Source: Doris montereyensis
Lineage: Eukaryota; Mollusca; Gastropoda; Nudibranchia; Dorididae
DNA length: 64,000 bases
Reading direction: 5' to 3'
Assembly: GCA_037039925.1 (NCBI GenBank)
Contig: JAXRKP010001509.1
Coordinates: 22,501-86,500, forward strand
Shown: one piece after another, positions 26,157 through 36,099 of the stretch
Layout of the letters: every line of letters begins with the position of its first letter
Numbering within the stretch: position 1 is the first letter of the stretch
The notes under the pieces: generated by a model
Databases searched by the model: none
What the model was told of the DNA's origin: nothing
What the model saw: the letters and a program-made list of their open reading frames with translations, nothing else
Program-made: the position numbers and the translations under genes

Positions 26157-26889
26157 GGGGGGAGGTCTGACTTCGTATTCCCCACACGGATGTAAATTGA
26201 AATTCCTTCGTAAACCTGTGGTTTGTTAGAGACATTGTATACTTACTATGGACGCAAATAACGATTTGTGTCTTTTTAAATGTGTGCGCAAGGAATTGGT
26301 GGGTTTGAGTTTCCTATCTGTGGTGTACAGAGCGACGACAACAGACATGGTTGGGTTGTCAGCGGGAACTGAATTGAAATCTATTTGCAAACGGGACTTA
26401 CACCCCTCCCCACCGCTGCCCGTAATGTTTTATGTTACTAAAGTCACAACATAATGCGATTTATTCCCTACTGAGCACTTTTAGCATATGTACACATCAA
26501 AATTAATGATCTAAATTAAGAAATTTGGTACAGCTGTGCTTGTACTCTCAAACGCAAATTGTTCAAGTTATATTTTTGGCGATCTTCTAGAGAATTAAGT
26601 ACGTTGTTTTAGAATGGTTACTGCATTTGGAAATCTATCAGAAACAAAGAGACCTGACTGGTGGTCTTGTTTTCTAAACGAGAACCCCCCCCCCCCCCCT
26701 CCTCCCCCATTAACATCTACAGGCGACTTGAGAAAGATTTACAAAAGATCAAGCTTTAAACGATAGCTATGTTTATAGGACGGCGCGACGTCTGGCCAAT
26801 AGCTCTGAAAATGAGGATCAGTTCGTATCTCCATGCTTATCAGACAAACGGAGTGCTGGCCGCCTATTTCTGATAGTGTCAACACTGCC

Positions 26890-27317
26890 AACAAACAAAA
26901 AAGCTTTTTTTTATCAGATATAATGGCAGGCAGATATCCATTGACGAGTTGGCAGCAAAACCCGAGGGCAAATATGGAAGTACTCACATAACCTTGTCAA
27001 ATCACTTGCAGTTTCAAAATCTGTGCTTGACGAGTGAGACCAAATTTGGAAAGGGACAGTCCCCCTCGCATGAGTATTATGATAAGGGATGCAATCACCT
27101 CGTGTGAATGGACATCGTTGGCATGCCACACCCGTCTTATTCTCCTGATCTGGCGCCGTCAGACTTTTCACTTTTCAGTTCTAAGACGGTAGTCTGGAGG
27201 GGTCATCGTTATTGAATCGATGAAGAAGTCAAGACAGCTGTCAAAAATTGGCTCCATGATCAGTCCAGCTCATTTTTTTACGAAGCTGGCATATAGTCAT
27301 TGCCTTACTATAAGGTG

Positions 27318-27320
<3 letters not shown>
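26890..27320 (+). mobile_element. Mariner transposase relic with internal deletion
   Basis: Plus-strand pieces read GRQISIDELAAKPEGKYGST and HLQFQNLC, matching the second helix-turn-helix region of mariner transposases. After a gap come HPSYSPDLAPSDFSLF and DEEVKTAVKNWLHDQSSSFF, matching the catalytic HP.YSPDLAPSD block and the C-terminal region. Stops and frame changes show decay, and the part between the two blocks is missing. A (GA)n tract begins right at its 3' end. Confidence 0.8.
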
Positions 27321-27383
<63 letters not shown>

Positions 27384-27460
27384 AAGAGAGAGAGAGGGAG
27401 AGAGAGAGAGAGAGAGAGAGAGGGAAGAGAGAGAGAGAGGAGAGGGAGAGGAGGGAAGAG

Positions 27461-27535
<75 letters not shown>
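27318..27535. repeat. (GA)n microsatellite with GGA/AGA interruptions
   Basis: About 215 bp of GA-rich simple sequence. Open frames made of RERE or SLSL are artefacts. Confidence 0.97.
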
Positions 27536-27536
<1 letters not shown>

Positions 27537-27716
27537 TCATGTGTGTTTTGTTTTGGTTATATCGTTTGTTCGGGTTTGTTGTTTAGGTGTCGGTCACCTA
27601 CAATGGGTCATCGTGTGTGCATTTCAGTCGCTCAATGGGAGCGTCAGCTGTACACGTATGTTGCTCCTTAACGTCAGTCAACTTTCTCTTTGGTTAAGAT
27701 TCTTTTCAGTGGGAGG

Positions 27717-28455
27717 TAACATTTTATGTGAACAATATAGAGATAGCAACTTATTTGAACAAGATATAGATAACAACGTACGTGAACAAAATTGAGATAA
27801 CAACTTATGTGAACAAGATAGAGATAACAACTTGTGTGAACAAGATGAAGATAACAACTTCTGTGAACAAGATGAAGATATCAACTTGTGTGAACAAGAT
27901 GAAGATAACAACTTAAGTTAACAAGATAGAGATAAAAACTTATGAGAACAAGATGACGATAACAACTTAAGATATCAAGATAGAGATAGCAACTTATGTG
28001 AACAAGATAGAGATAGCAACTTAAGTTAAGAAGATGAAGATAACAACTTAAGTTAACAAGATAGAGATAGCAACTTAAATTAACAAGATAAAGATAGCAA
28101 CTTAAGTTAACAAGATAGAGATAGCAACTTAAGTTAACAAGATTGAAATAACAACTTAAGTGAACAAGATAGAGATAGCAACTTAAGTTAACAAGATGAA
28201 GATAACAACTTAAGTGAACAAGATAGAGATGGCAACTTAAGTTAACAAGATTGAAATAACAACTTAAGTGAACAAGATAGAGATAGCAACTTAAGTTAAC
28301 AAGATGAAGATAACAACTTAAGTGAACAAGATAGAGATGGCAACTTAAGTTAACAAGATTGAAATAACAACTTAAGTGAACAAGATAGAGATGGCAACTT
28401 AAGTTAACAAGATTGAAATAGCAACTTAAGTGAACAAGATAGAGATAGCAACTTA
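27717..28455. repeat. Minisatellite, 27-bp unit, about 27 copies
   Basis: Unit type AACAAGATAGAGATAGCAAC followed by TTAAGTT. Variants alternate GATAGAGAT, GATGAAGAT and GATTGAAAT. The 27-bp period keeps a 226-codon minus-strand frame open as a 9-residue repeat (LSCYLYLVH-like), which I do not regard as a gene. Confidence 0.96.
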
Positions 28456-30227
28456 CCTGCACGAGATGGACGCACTTATTTAGAACTTGCAATCCGTGTA
28501 TCCCACGACGAGAAGATATGGTAAATATGTCTGCAATTGTAGAGTTGATTCTATTCCTCACCGATTAGCGACGACACAATAATAGTATGTGGCTGTCACC
28601 GTGATCCCAGTCACTTGCACAGAACAGGCACACTCGCACAAAGACACACACACACACACACACAAGCTCGTCTGTAAACAACGTATCGTCAGACATGCTT
28701 GTCAGTAAGCGCAATTTCGACTTCGTTGTAATATACATGTATTAATAGTGTTATTACATTTAATGGCGTAGGTGTAGGACTGCAAGTTTGAAGTGGGTGT
28801 AAGAAGGGGCCAGCACGCAGATAATAAAACAGGCTGCTCTTGAGACTAGCTAGCTATTTGGGGTAAGTGTACGATAAGTCCGTCAACGAGGAAGGAAATC
28901 AACCGTTTGTTGCCGATTGAATGGTAGAAACGCGTCGACGACCACATTGACCTGTAAGTTGTAACTGCAACACACGTCTTTCGCTGTGACTGTTAGTGTT
29001 AGTGTTAGTGTTAGTTATTTGGCGTAGTTTGTCAGGCGTGTTGTTGTTTGTTAGAACGCAGGCGTTGTATTGTGTCTACCTGGTAATTCTAGCCACATGC
29101 CAAGACGATCCAGAACTACAGTGAAGTGAAAAGGAAACGCTACCTTTCCTTCCTCCTACTCCAACCCCCACCACTGTCCCCCCCATCTCGCTCGTCGTGG
29201 AAAAGATAGAAGTATTAGAAGGAAGGATATTGTTGAAAAACAAAACGAAAGGAAAAGGAAATAAACACATAATTAAATTACTGAATAGGAGGAGCGTGAA
29301 TAATTAGATTTAAAAAAATACATAAATAAATAAATAAATAAATATAATGACTAAATAATAAATGTTAAAAAAGTGATCAAATAAATACAGTGAAAGTAAC
29401 GCTAAGAATAAAGCAGTCAAGCGAAGGCGACCACTTCAAAGCGTTTTTACTTGAAAAGATGCCCGTAGTGAAACTAACCAACAAGACAAACAAAAAACAA
29501 CGGCAACAAAAGGAATTAGCAAGAAAAACAAGAAAATGGATCCCAAATCAAAACAAAACACGAGGAGAATAAAAAACCCCGTAAACAATTAAAAATAGGT
29601 GAACCCGATTTATCTTTTGTGAGGTATTCTTCTGTCTTGTGTGTTTGTTTGTTGGTTAGAGTATTGGTTTGTTAGTTGTTTTTGGATGAATGGTGTCGTT
29701 ATTGACTTGACTTGTCTTTTCATTTCAGTTTTCCTTCAGTTTGAAACTTGGCTTCTGTTGTAATGCAACATCTTTTTCGAAGTGGTTGACTGTTTGTAAA
29801 ATTGTATTGTCGTTCCGGACATTTAATTTTTTTGTTTTTTTGTTTGGAAATTCAACAGTCGTCTCCGTCATCAAGACTGAGTGAGAGAACTTGTGAATGT
29901 GAGAAAACAATGTCAATGGAGCTTTGATTGATTTCAGTATGAAGGGTGAAAGTGAAAGTAGATGTGGACGAAGCCAATCTGTTATCGCCAGTTTGAGTTT
30001 CGTTTTGTTTTGTTATAGCCCTTTAAGTATTTTTTTCCTGACATATCTTCATTATATTATATCCTGTAAAATACCCTTAAATTTAAATAAATCACGAGTT
30101 AACAATTATAATCACTGACTGAACGGTTAACAGCTAACAACTGCCAATTATTACAGAACGTACAATATGTAGTCAATATAGTATTTTGTTTTGTGTTGAG
30201 GGTTTCTTTTAGCTAGATATTGTATAC

Positions 30228-30432
<205 letters not shown>

Positions 30433-30845
30433 TCGTGCTGGCATCTATTTCTATGTATTTATGTACGTAGGCAGCCGGTGGGCAGGCAGGCAGGCAGGTG
30501 GGCAGGCAGGCAGGTATGTATGCATGCTTGTTTATGCACACTGATACCAATGTTTCCAGTGATTCTACTCTCAAATTTAAAATTAAAATAACTTGAAAGC
30601 TATGATGAGGATGATCCTCGTTTAACTCGACACATTCCTCCGAAGTTGTGGGTGTTACTGTTACTGTTAGTGTTATTGTAAAGAGGAAGGAACATCTAGC
30701 TACACGTACCTCTAATGGTAAAAAGCGTTTGTTTACACACTCGCAAAGAAATAGTTGAGCAAGCGGCAACTCACACTGTGTTAATGTGTTCATAATAATG
30801 ACAGTGCAGTTTGTTTGTTCAGGGGGGGAGGGCGAGGGGGGGGGT

Positions 30846-31185
30846 TCGGTAGTCCAAAAGTAAGGTGTTGGCCTCTCAACCAAAAGGTAGTGGGTTCGCG
30901 AGCCCCGCCAACGGTTGAATAATTTTTCTCAAGTTTTTTGTCGAGCAAAATTTCCTCCTCCCCCTCCCCCCCCCACAGTATGTAGGTTGACATCTAGTTC
31001 CATCGGAGAAACGGACGATAAAAAGGAGGTCCCGTGTGTAGATCTCAACACTCTGTACACGTTAAAGAATCCCCGTCTGTTTACAGGGCAGTCCGGATTA
31101 AATAAATTAACAATCCTACTAAACAAAAAAAAACACGAGATTGCCTTAGTAATACGGGTGTGGGTAAGCGAAATCGTAAAGTTTG
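30846..31185 (+). mobile_element. SINE family A copy
   Basis: GGTAGTCCAAAAGTAAGGTG, GGCCTCTCAACCAAAAGGTA, GTGGGTTCGCGAGCCCCGCC, body CATCGGAGAAACGGACGATA and AAGGAGGTCCCGTGTGTAGA, then CAGGGCAGTCCGGATTAAAT and the ACGAGATTGCCTTAGTAATA tail. Its 3' end runs into the family B module that starts the next array. Confidence 0.8.
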
Positions 31186-31299
31186 TTCTGGAGGTTGGTG
31201 GTAGTGGTGGGCCACAGCTGCTGGTAGGTTCTTCTTATTTCCTTTCACTTTCACTTTCGTCTTGCTCTTTCCTCTTAGTAACAGGTACACCCTTAGTTC

Positions 31300-32372
31300 A
31301 TCGCATATGGTGGGGACAGGGTCAATTTCGATGAATCAAACAGAATGGATCAGGAATGGGGACATGGTCAATTTCGATGAATCAAACAGAATGGATCAGG
31401 AATGGGGACAGGGTCAATTTCGATGAATCAAACAGAATGGATCAGGAATGGGGACAGGGTCAATTTCGATGAATCAAACAGAATGGATCAGGAATGGGGA
31501 CAGGGTCAATTGCAATGAATCAAACAGAATGGATCAGGAGTGGGGACAGGGTCAATTGCGACGAATCAAACAGAATGGATCAGGAATGGGGACAGGGTCA
31601 ATTGCAATGAATCAAACAGAATGGATCAGGAATGGGGACAGGGTCAGAATTGGGGACAGGGTCAATTCGACGAATCAAACAGAATGGACCAGGAGTGGGG
31701 ACAGGGTCAATTTCGATGAATCAAACAGAATGGATCAGGGAATTTGAATCAAACAGAATGGATCAGGAGTGGGGACATGGATCAATTTCGATGAATCAAA
31801 CAGAATGGATCAGGAGTGGGGACAGGGGACGAATCAAACAGAATGGTCAATTGGTCAATTTCGACGAATCAAACAGAATGGATCAGGAATGGGGACAGGG
31901 TCAATTGCAATGAATCAAACAGAATGGATGAGGAGTGGGGACAGGGTCAATTGCAATGAATCAAACAGAATGGATCAGGAATGGGGACAGGGTCAATTGC
32001 AATGAATCAAACAGAATGGATCAGGAGTGGGGACAGGGGATGAATCAAACAGAATGGATCAGGAGTGGGGACAATTCGATGAATCAAACAGAATGGATCA
32101 GGAGTGGAGACAGGGTCAATTGCAATGAATCAAACAGAATGGATCAGGAGTGGGGACAGGGTAAAATTAAAATTCGGAATCAAACAGAATTGGGGACAGG
32201 GTCAATGAATCAAACAGAATGGATCAGGAGTGGGGACAGGGTCAATTGCAATGAATCAAACAGAATGGATCAGGAGTGGGGACAGGGTCAATTGCAATGA
32301 ATCAAACAGATTGGAGCAGGCGTGGGGACAGGATAAATTTCGATGAATCAAACAGAATGGATCAGGAGAAAA
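31300..32372. repeat. Minisatellite, about 46-bp unit, seeded from a SINE tail
   Basis: Unit: GGGGACAGGGTCAATTTCGA followed by TGAATCAAACAGAATGGATC and AGGAAT. The first unit continues from the SINE tail (CATCGCATATGGTGGGGACA then GGGTCAATTTCGATGAATCA), whose equivalents elsewhere (near 50050 and 36710) occur once and unamplified. Later units carry deletions. Confidence 0.93.
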
Positions 32373-32711
32373 GGTCACCGTGCCTACAAGTAAGATAAGG
32401 GATGTGTGTGTGTGTATGCAAACACGCTCTGTTTACACACACATTTGTTGACGGCGGTCTCATGACTGCATTATGCAATATTATTGTGTGGCAACTGGCA
32501 TGCGTTCGGTATGCGGTTGTAGCAGGCCTTTCTTTGCTCTCTTTCGTTCTTATTGATAGGAGAAAGACAGACAGACGCGAAGGAAGATTTAAAGAAAGAA
32601 GGGCATTTAGATGAAGAAAGGAAGAGAGGGTGAAGTACGAAAAGAAAAAAATATCCAGCCCCCTTTCTCTCAGTGAACACAAACTCAAACCCCAAAATAA
32701 AAAACGAGCAA

Positions 32712-32840
32712 TCAGTGTCGGTAGCTCAGGTGGTAGAGCGTCTGACTATCACACAAGAGGCCCCGAGTTTGAATCCCAGTCTGGACAACGTTGCCTGGCC
32801 CTCCTGTCGATCGGGAGCTAGATGGGTAGCTAGCTAAATG
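32712..32840 (+). mobile_element. tRNA-like SINE head, family D
   Basis: GTCGGTAGCTCAGGTGGTAG and AGCGTCTGACTATCAC look like a tRNA D-arm and anticodon arm. GAGTTTGAATCCC resembles a B box, and CTGGCCCTCCTGTCGATCGG follows. A second copy lies at 41768-41900. The anticodon stem and acceptor stem do not pair properly, so it is a tRNA-derived repeat and not a tRNA gene. Tandem GATGGGTAGCT-like units follow. Confidence 0.65.
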
Positions 32841-33078
32841 GGTAGCTTGGAGCTAGATGGGTAGCTTGGGGCTAGACTAGCTTTAGATAGGACTTTGAGG
32901 ACTTCTCAATTTCAAACTCGGCGAAAGTGAAGGCAACGTGGAAATCAAAATGGCAAACTACCACAATGTATGCCGTATGCCTAGCAAAATCATGACTCTA
33001 CTCCCTGGGTGTATGGGGGAGTCACTTTACTTTACTGTTACACCAACAACAAAAAAACCTTGTCTTTTCCTTCTCCAG

Positions 33079-33259
33079 GCTTGTTGAAGTTCTACCAGCT
33101 GCTGTCCTTGACCTACTTCGTGGTGGCCTGCATGGTGGCGCCCCAGCTCTTCCAGACCCTGACCAAGGGGGGACCCATGCAGCTGGTCATACAACTACTC
33201 ACCCTGTCCATGACCCTGCAGGCAGTGGGGGCCTTTCTGGTCATGATACACTTATACGG
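33079..33259 (+). CDS. GPR180: GPR180 homologue exon 4 (membrane helices 1 and 2)
   Basis: Acceptor CCTTCTCCAG, donor TACGG|GTAAGT. The exon completes the Gly left by exon 3, then encodes LLKFYQLLSLTYFVVACMVA (helix 1), the conserved loop LTKGGPMQL (KKGGPM in the human protein), and VIQLLTLSMTLQAVGAFLVM (helix 2). GC content is higher than in the surrounding intron. Start phase 1, end phase 2. Confidence 0.96.
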
Positions 33260-33308
33260 GTAAGTACATGATACAGTCACTGTCATTCCACTCTCACTGC
33301 ATCAACAA

Positions 33309-33480
33309 CTAGTCCCATGGGAGACCGACGATAAAAAAGAGATCCCGTGTGCAGATCACAACACTCTGTTGAAGATCCCTTGGCTGTTCACAGGGTAGTC
33401 CGGGCAAAACAAAATGAAAATCCTAGTACCAAAGTCCCCGAGATCACCTTAGTTGTGGATGTGGGTAAAATCGAATAAAA
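33309..33480 (+). mobile_element. SINE family A, 5'-truncated copy
   Basis: Starts at ACTAGTCCCATGGGAGACCG, then the shared GTGTGCAGATCACAACACTC, AGGGTAGTCCGGGCAAAACA and CGAGATCACCTTAGTTGTGG, ending GTGGGTAAAATCG. The tRNA-like head is missing. Confidence 0.75.
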
Positions 33481-33534
33481 AAAGCATGTGCCCTGCCGTT
33501 TCATGAGCATTAGTGTATTACCGGTACATTTATA

Positions 33535-33845
33535 GTAGGTACACTTCCAGGTAGAGTCGGTGGTCGAGTTGATTAGGCTATCCAGACTTGGGATCATGAG
33601 GTTCCGGTTTCGAATCCTAGCAAAGCTAGGTCCGCTTTTGTGTTCATTGGGAAAGACACTTTGCCGTGCATTTTCTCCCTCTCAACCCAGCTACAAGTGG
33701 GTACAAGCACTAGCTTGGGAGTAAAAGCCTACATCAGACTAGCATCCTGTCGAGGAGGTTATTATAGTCACCTGGTCCGCTTCACGCTACAGAAACTGAG
33801 ACGCACTCCAGCTCTATTGGTCGTTATGGTTTTATAGGAACATTG
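33535..33845 (+). mobile_element. SINE-like repeat, family C
   Basis: The head has AGTCGGTGGTCGAGTTGATT, AGACTTGGGATCATGAGGTT and a B-box-like GGTTTCGAATCC. The body includes CAACCCAGCTACAAGTGGGT and AGCATCCTGTCGAGGAGGTT. A related copy is on the opposite strand at 40805-41065. Confidence 0.65.
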
Positions 33846-34382
33846 CTTTTTACTTTTTTACACTTTGATTTAACTCAGTTACATTACAGTAGATGTGCTG
33901 CCATTTTATTCACATAAGGTCATCACCAGTTCATTATAGTAGGTATACTTCCATTTAATTCCCAGTTGATTTACTGCCTTTTCATTCAAAGAAGCCATTT
34001 CTATCTACAGCAGAGGAAAAAATATGTCTCTGTCTTTCTAAAATTTGCTACCCAAAACATTCCTAGGATCGTGGATAGTAAATGTATTTAATATTTCTTT
34101 TTAAGACAAAAAAAAATTCAATGTTTCGTTTTTTTAATTTTTGTAACCTATTCTTTTGACAGATTTATTATGCATTAGGCTAAAATATGCTGAATTTAAA
34201 TTGAATACTATTCACACAAAAATACTCACACATTTTTTTAGAAATACAAAAGCAAAATTTTGTAACAAAGATGACAAGTGCAAATGCTTCTTTATATTTT
34301 GTCTAAAATGTTGCCTTGCCTGTTTCTACATGCATGAAAGATTATGTTCTTCCTACTTTAACTGTTTCTTTTGTTATTTCAG

Positions 34383-34432
34383 GTATTCTAAGAATGGAAT
34401 TGGATCTCCCATCTTTGAACTCTTATCAGAGT
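34383..34432 (+). CDS. GPR180: GPR180 homologue exon 5 (50 bp)
   Basis: Acceptor TTGTTATTTCAG, donor GAGT|GTGAGC. It encodes YSKNGIGSPIFELLSE plus one base. The human protein has YSKDGIGVPFMGSLAEF at this point. The donor was chosen so that exon 6 continues in frame as FLDVLSQ. Confidence 0.92.
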
Positions 34433-35938
34433 GTGAGCATTTGAGCATAATGTGTTATCATCTTCATTACAATTAAAATGATATAGAGTAAAGTTAAAAA
34501 ATTTATAGCACAACTAGACTCAACAAGTTTTCATCATAAGGTCATACTTTTCTCCAGACATTTCCATCCATCTCAGTCCACAAGAAGGGCTCACTGTTAT
34601 TTGTACTCAAAACACTGCTAAATGTAGATCTAGATAGAAGAGATGGACTGAATTTAAAGCTAGATAATACTTATAACTTATAGAATAGATTTCACTTAAC
34701 TGCATTGGAGAGTCCTATTCGCATTGTAGTTTTCACACACCATTTGAGTAGCAAGCCTCGATATTGTGATTTTTGACACACAATAAATTCAGTACATCTC
34801 CATAGATGATTGACAATAATAATGAGAATGTTTACACAAAGTTAAGTACAGTATATTTTTTAAATAACGGAACCAATATAAATATTAATAACTTCTCAAC
34901 AACGCGGCCAATATCCATAAGATTTTAACACGATAAACTTCAGTCTTATGCATTTTGGTAAATATACGTTGTTTGATGTCATTCTCGAAACAATGAAAGT
35001 CATATAATTAGTAAAAAAATAGTTTTTAACTGTCGATATTTCTTTTTAAAAAAATTGAAACAACAAATCATAAACATGTGATCGATGAAACCATCCAAGA
35101 AAGATGAAAATGATTTTAAAACCCATCAACGGGAATATTCAAACATTAGATTGTTGATGGGAAAATCAAGATGAGGCCACACCACACACAGCTCACCTTC
35201 CTCAACAACTGCTATGATGGACTAATCTGGCAACGAACAGTGAACAACTGGACTCCTCATTCACCAGATCTAAGTCGTATTCCTTGCATTTCTTCCTATG
35301 GGGCAGTTTTAAAAACTTTTGTGTATAAAATTCATCCAGAGATCCTATTTAAGGTGAGGCAAGAAATTAAACATCTTTTAAAGATAGCAACATCGGAGAT
35401 GTGCGGGCACACAATAAAAAACTTTGTGAAACAGGGGAAACTCCAGATAGCAGAAAGGAAGTCATTGCAAATCATTTCTTTAAACGACTAGCAATCATCA
35501 TTTTTGGATGGTGTCATTGAAGACAAGTTTACGACTTCTTCTTGTTTCAATTTTGTCCCGAAATGTCGATAGTTAAAAAATGTAGGCTACGTACTTGCAA
35601 AATTTGTGACCCTCCAGGAATTGTATCAAACAAAATTTATATTTGTCAAAATGTGTAAGACTGAAGTTTGTTGTGCTAAGATTTCAACGGCTGTTGGCCA
35701 CATCGTTGAAAAGCTATTATTAATATTAAATATTGGTTCAGTTGTTTTTTGTAAAACATGCTGGGTATATTTGTGAAAAAAATTGTGTAGATCTGTCGCA
35801 CGGTTTAGCTAAAAATATATCTCAACGTCTTGGCAGTTTTGTTTTTTTTTTCTGACTCACCCAGTAACTAAGTTGAAGAGATTCAGTTATATAATAATTT
35901 TAAATTAATTCTTTCCATCCATCCGTGTCTCGTTTCAG
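34433..35938 (+). other. GPR180 intron 5, containing a mariner-type element
   Basis: GT-AG intron. Most of its middle is the long-TIR element at 34869-35741. Confidence 0.88.
34869..35741 (+). mobile_element. Tc1/mariner-superfamily element with long (about 235-bp) terminal inverted repeats, transposase decayed
   Basis: The left arm begins GAACCAATATAAATATTAAT and contains AAACTTCAGTCTTATGCATT, TTTAACTGTCGATATTTC and ATTGAAACAAC, ending near GAAACCATCC at about 35095. The complement of 35504-35741 has the same order: GAACCAATATTTAATATTAA, AAACTTCAGTCTTACACATT, TTTAACTATCGACATTTC, ATTGAAACAAG and GACACCATCC. Between them are frame-broken transposase remains: QDEATPHTAH, WTPHSPDLS and HFFLWGSFKN, which match the QDGAPPHTA, PRSPDL and FFLWG blocks of mariner-like DDE transposases. 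Confidence 0.85.
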
Positions 35939-36099
35939 TCCTGGACGTTTTGTCTCAGTTTGCCATGCTGTTTATGCTTCTTAGTCTCTCCCTTGGATGG
36001 ACGCTAGCATCAGCCCAGTCGGTGTGCAGATATTCTCACATACGCAGCATAAGTCAAAAGCCAGCGGCACGTGTTGTGGCTGTCCTCGGATTGGTTCAG
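35939..36099 (+). CDS. GPR180: GPR180 homologue exon 6 (helix 3 and start of helix 4)
   Basis: Acceptor GTCTCGTTTCAG, donor GTTCAG|GTGTGA, end phase 0. It encodes LDVLSQFAMLFMLLSLSLGW (helix 3; the human protein has LSLCMGWT here), a polar loop SAQSVCRYSHIRSISQKPAA, and the start of helix 4, RVVAVLGLVQ. Confidence 0.94.

Larger units (their letters stand above)
33260..34382 (+). other. GPR180 intron 4
   Basis: GT-AG intron containing a partial SINE A (33309-33480) and a family C SINE (33535-33845), then AT-rich unique sequence. Confidence 0.9.

Noticed and set aside
32712..32790. Possible tRNA gene
   Set aside because: The D-arm and B-box-like parts are present but the anticodon and acceptor stems do not pair, and a sibling copy exists at 41768. 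It is a tRNA-derived SINE.
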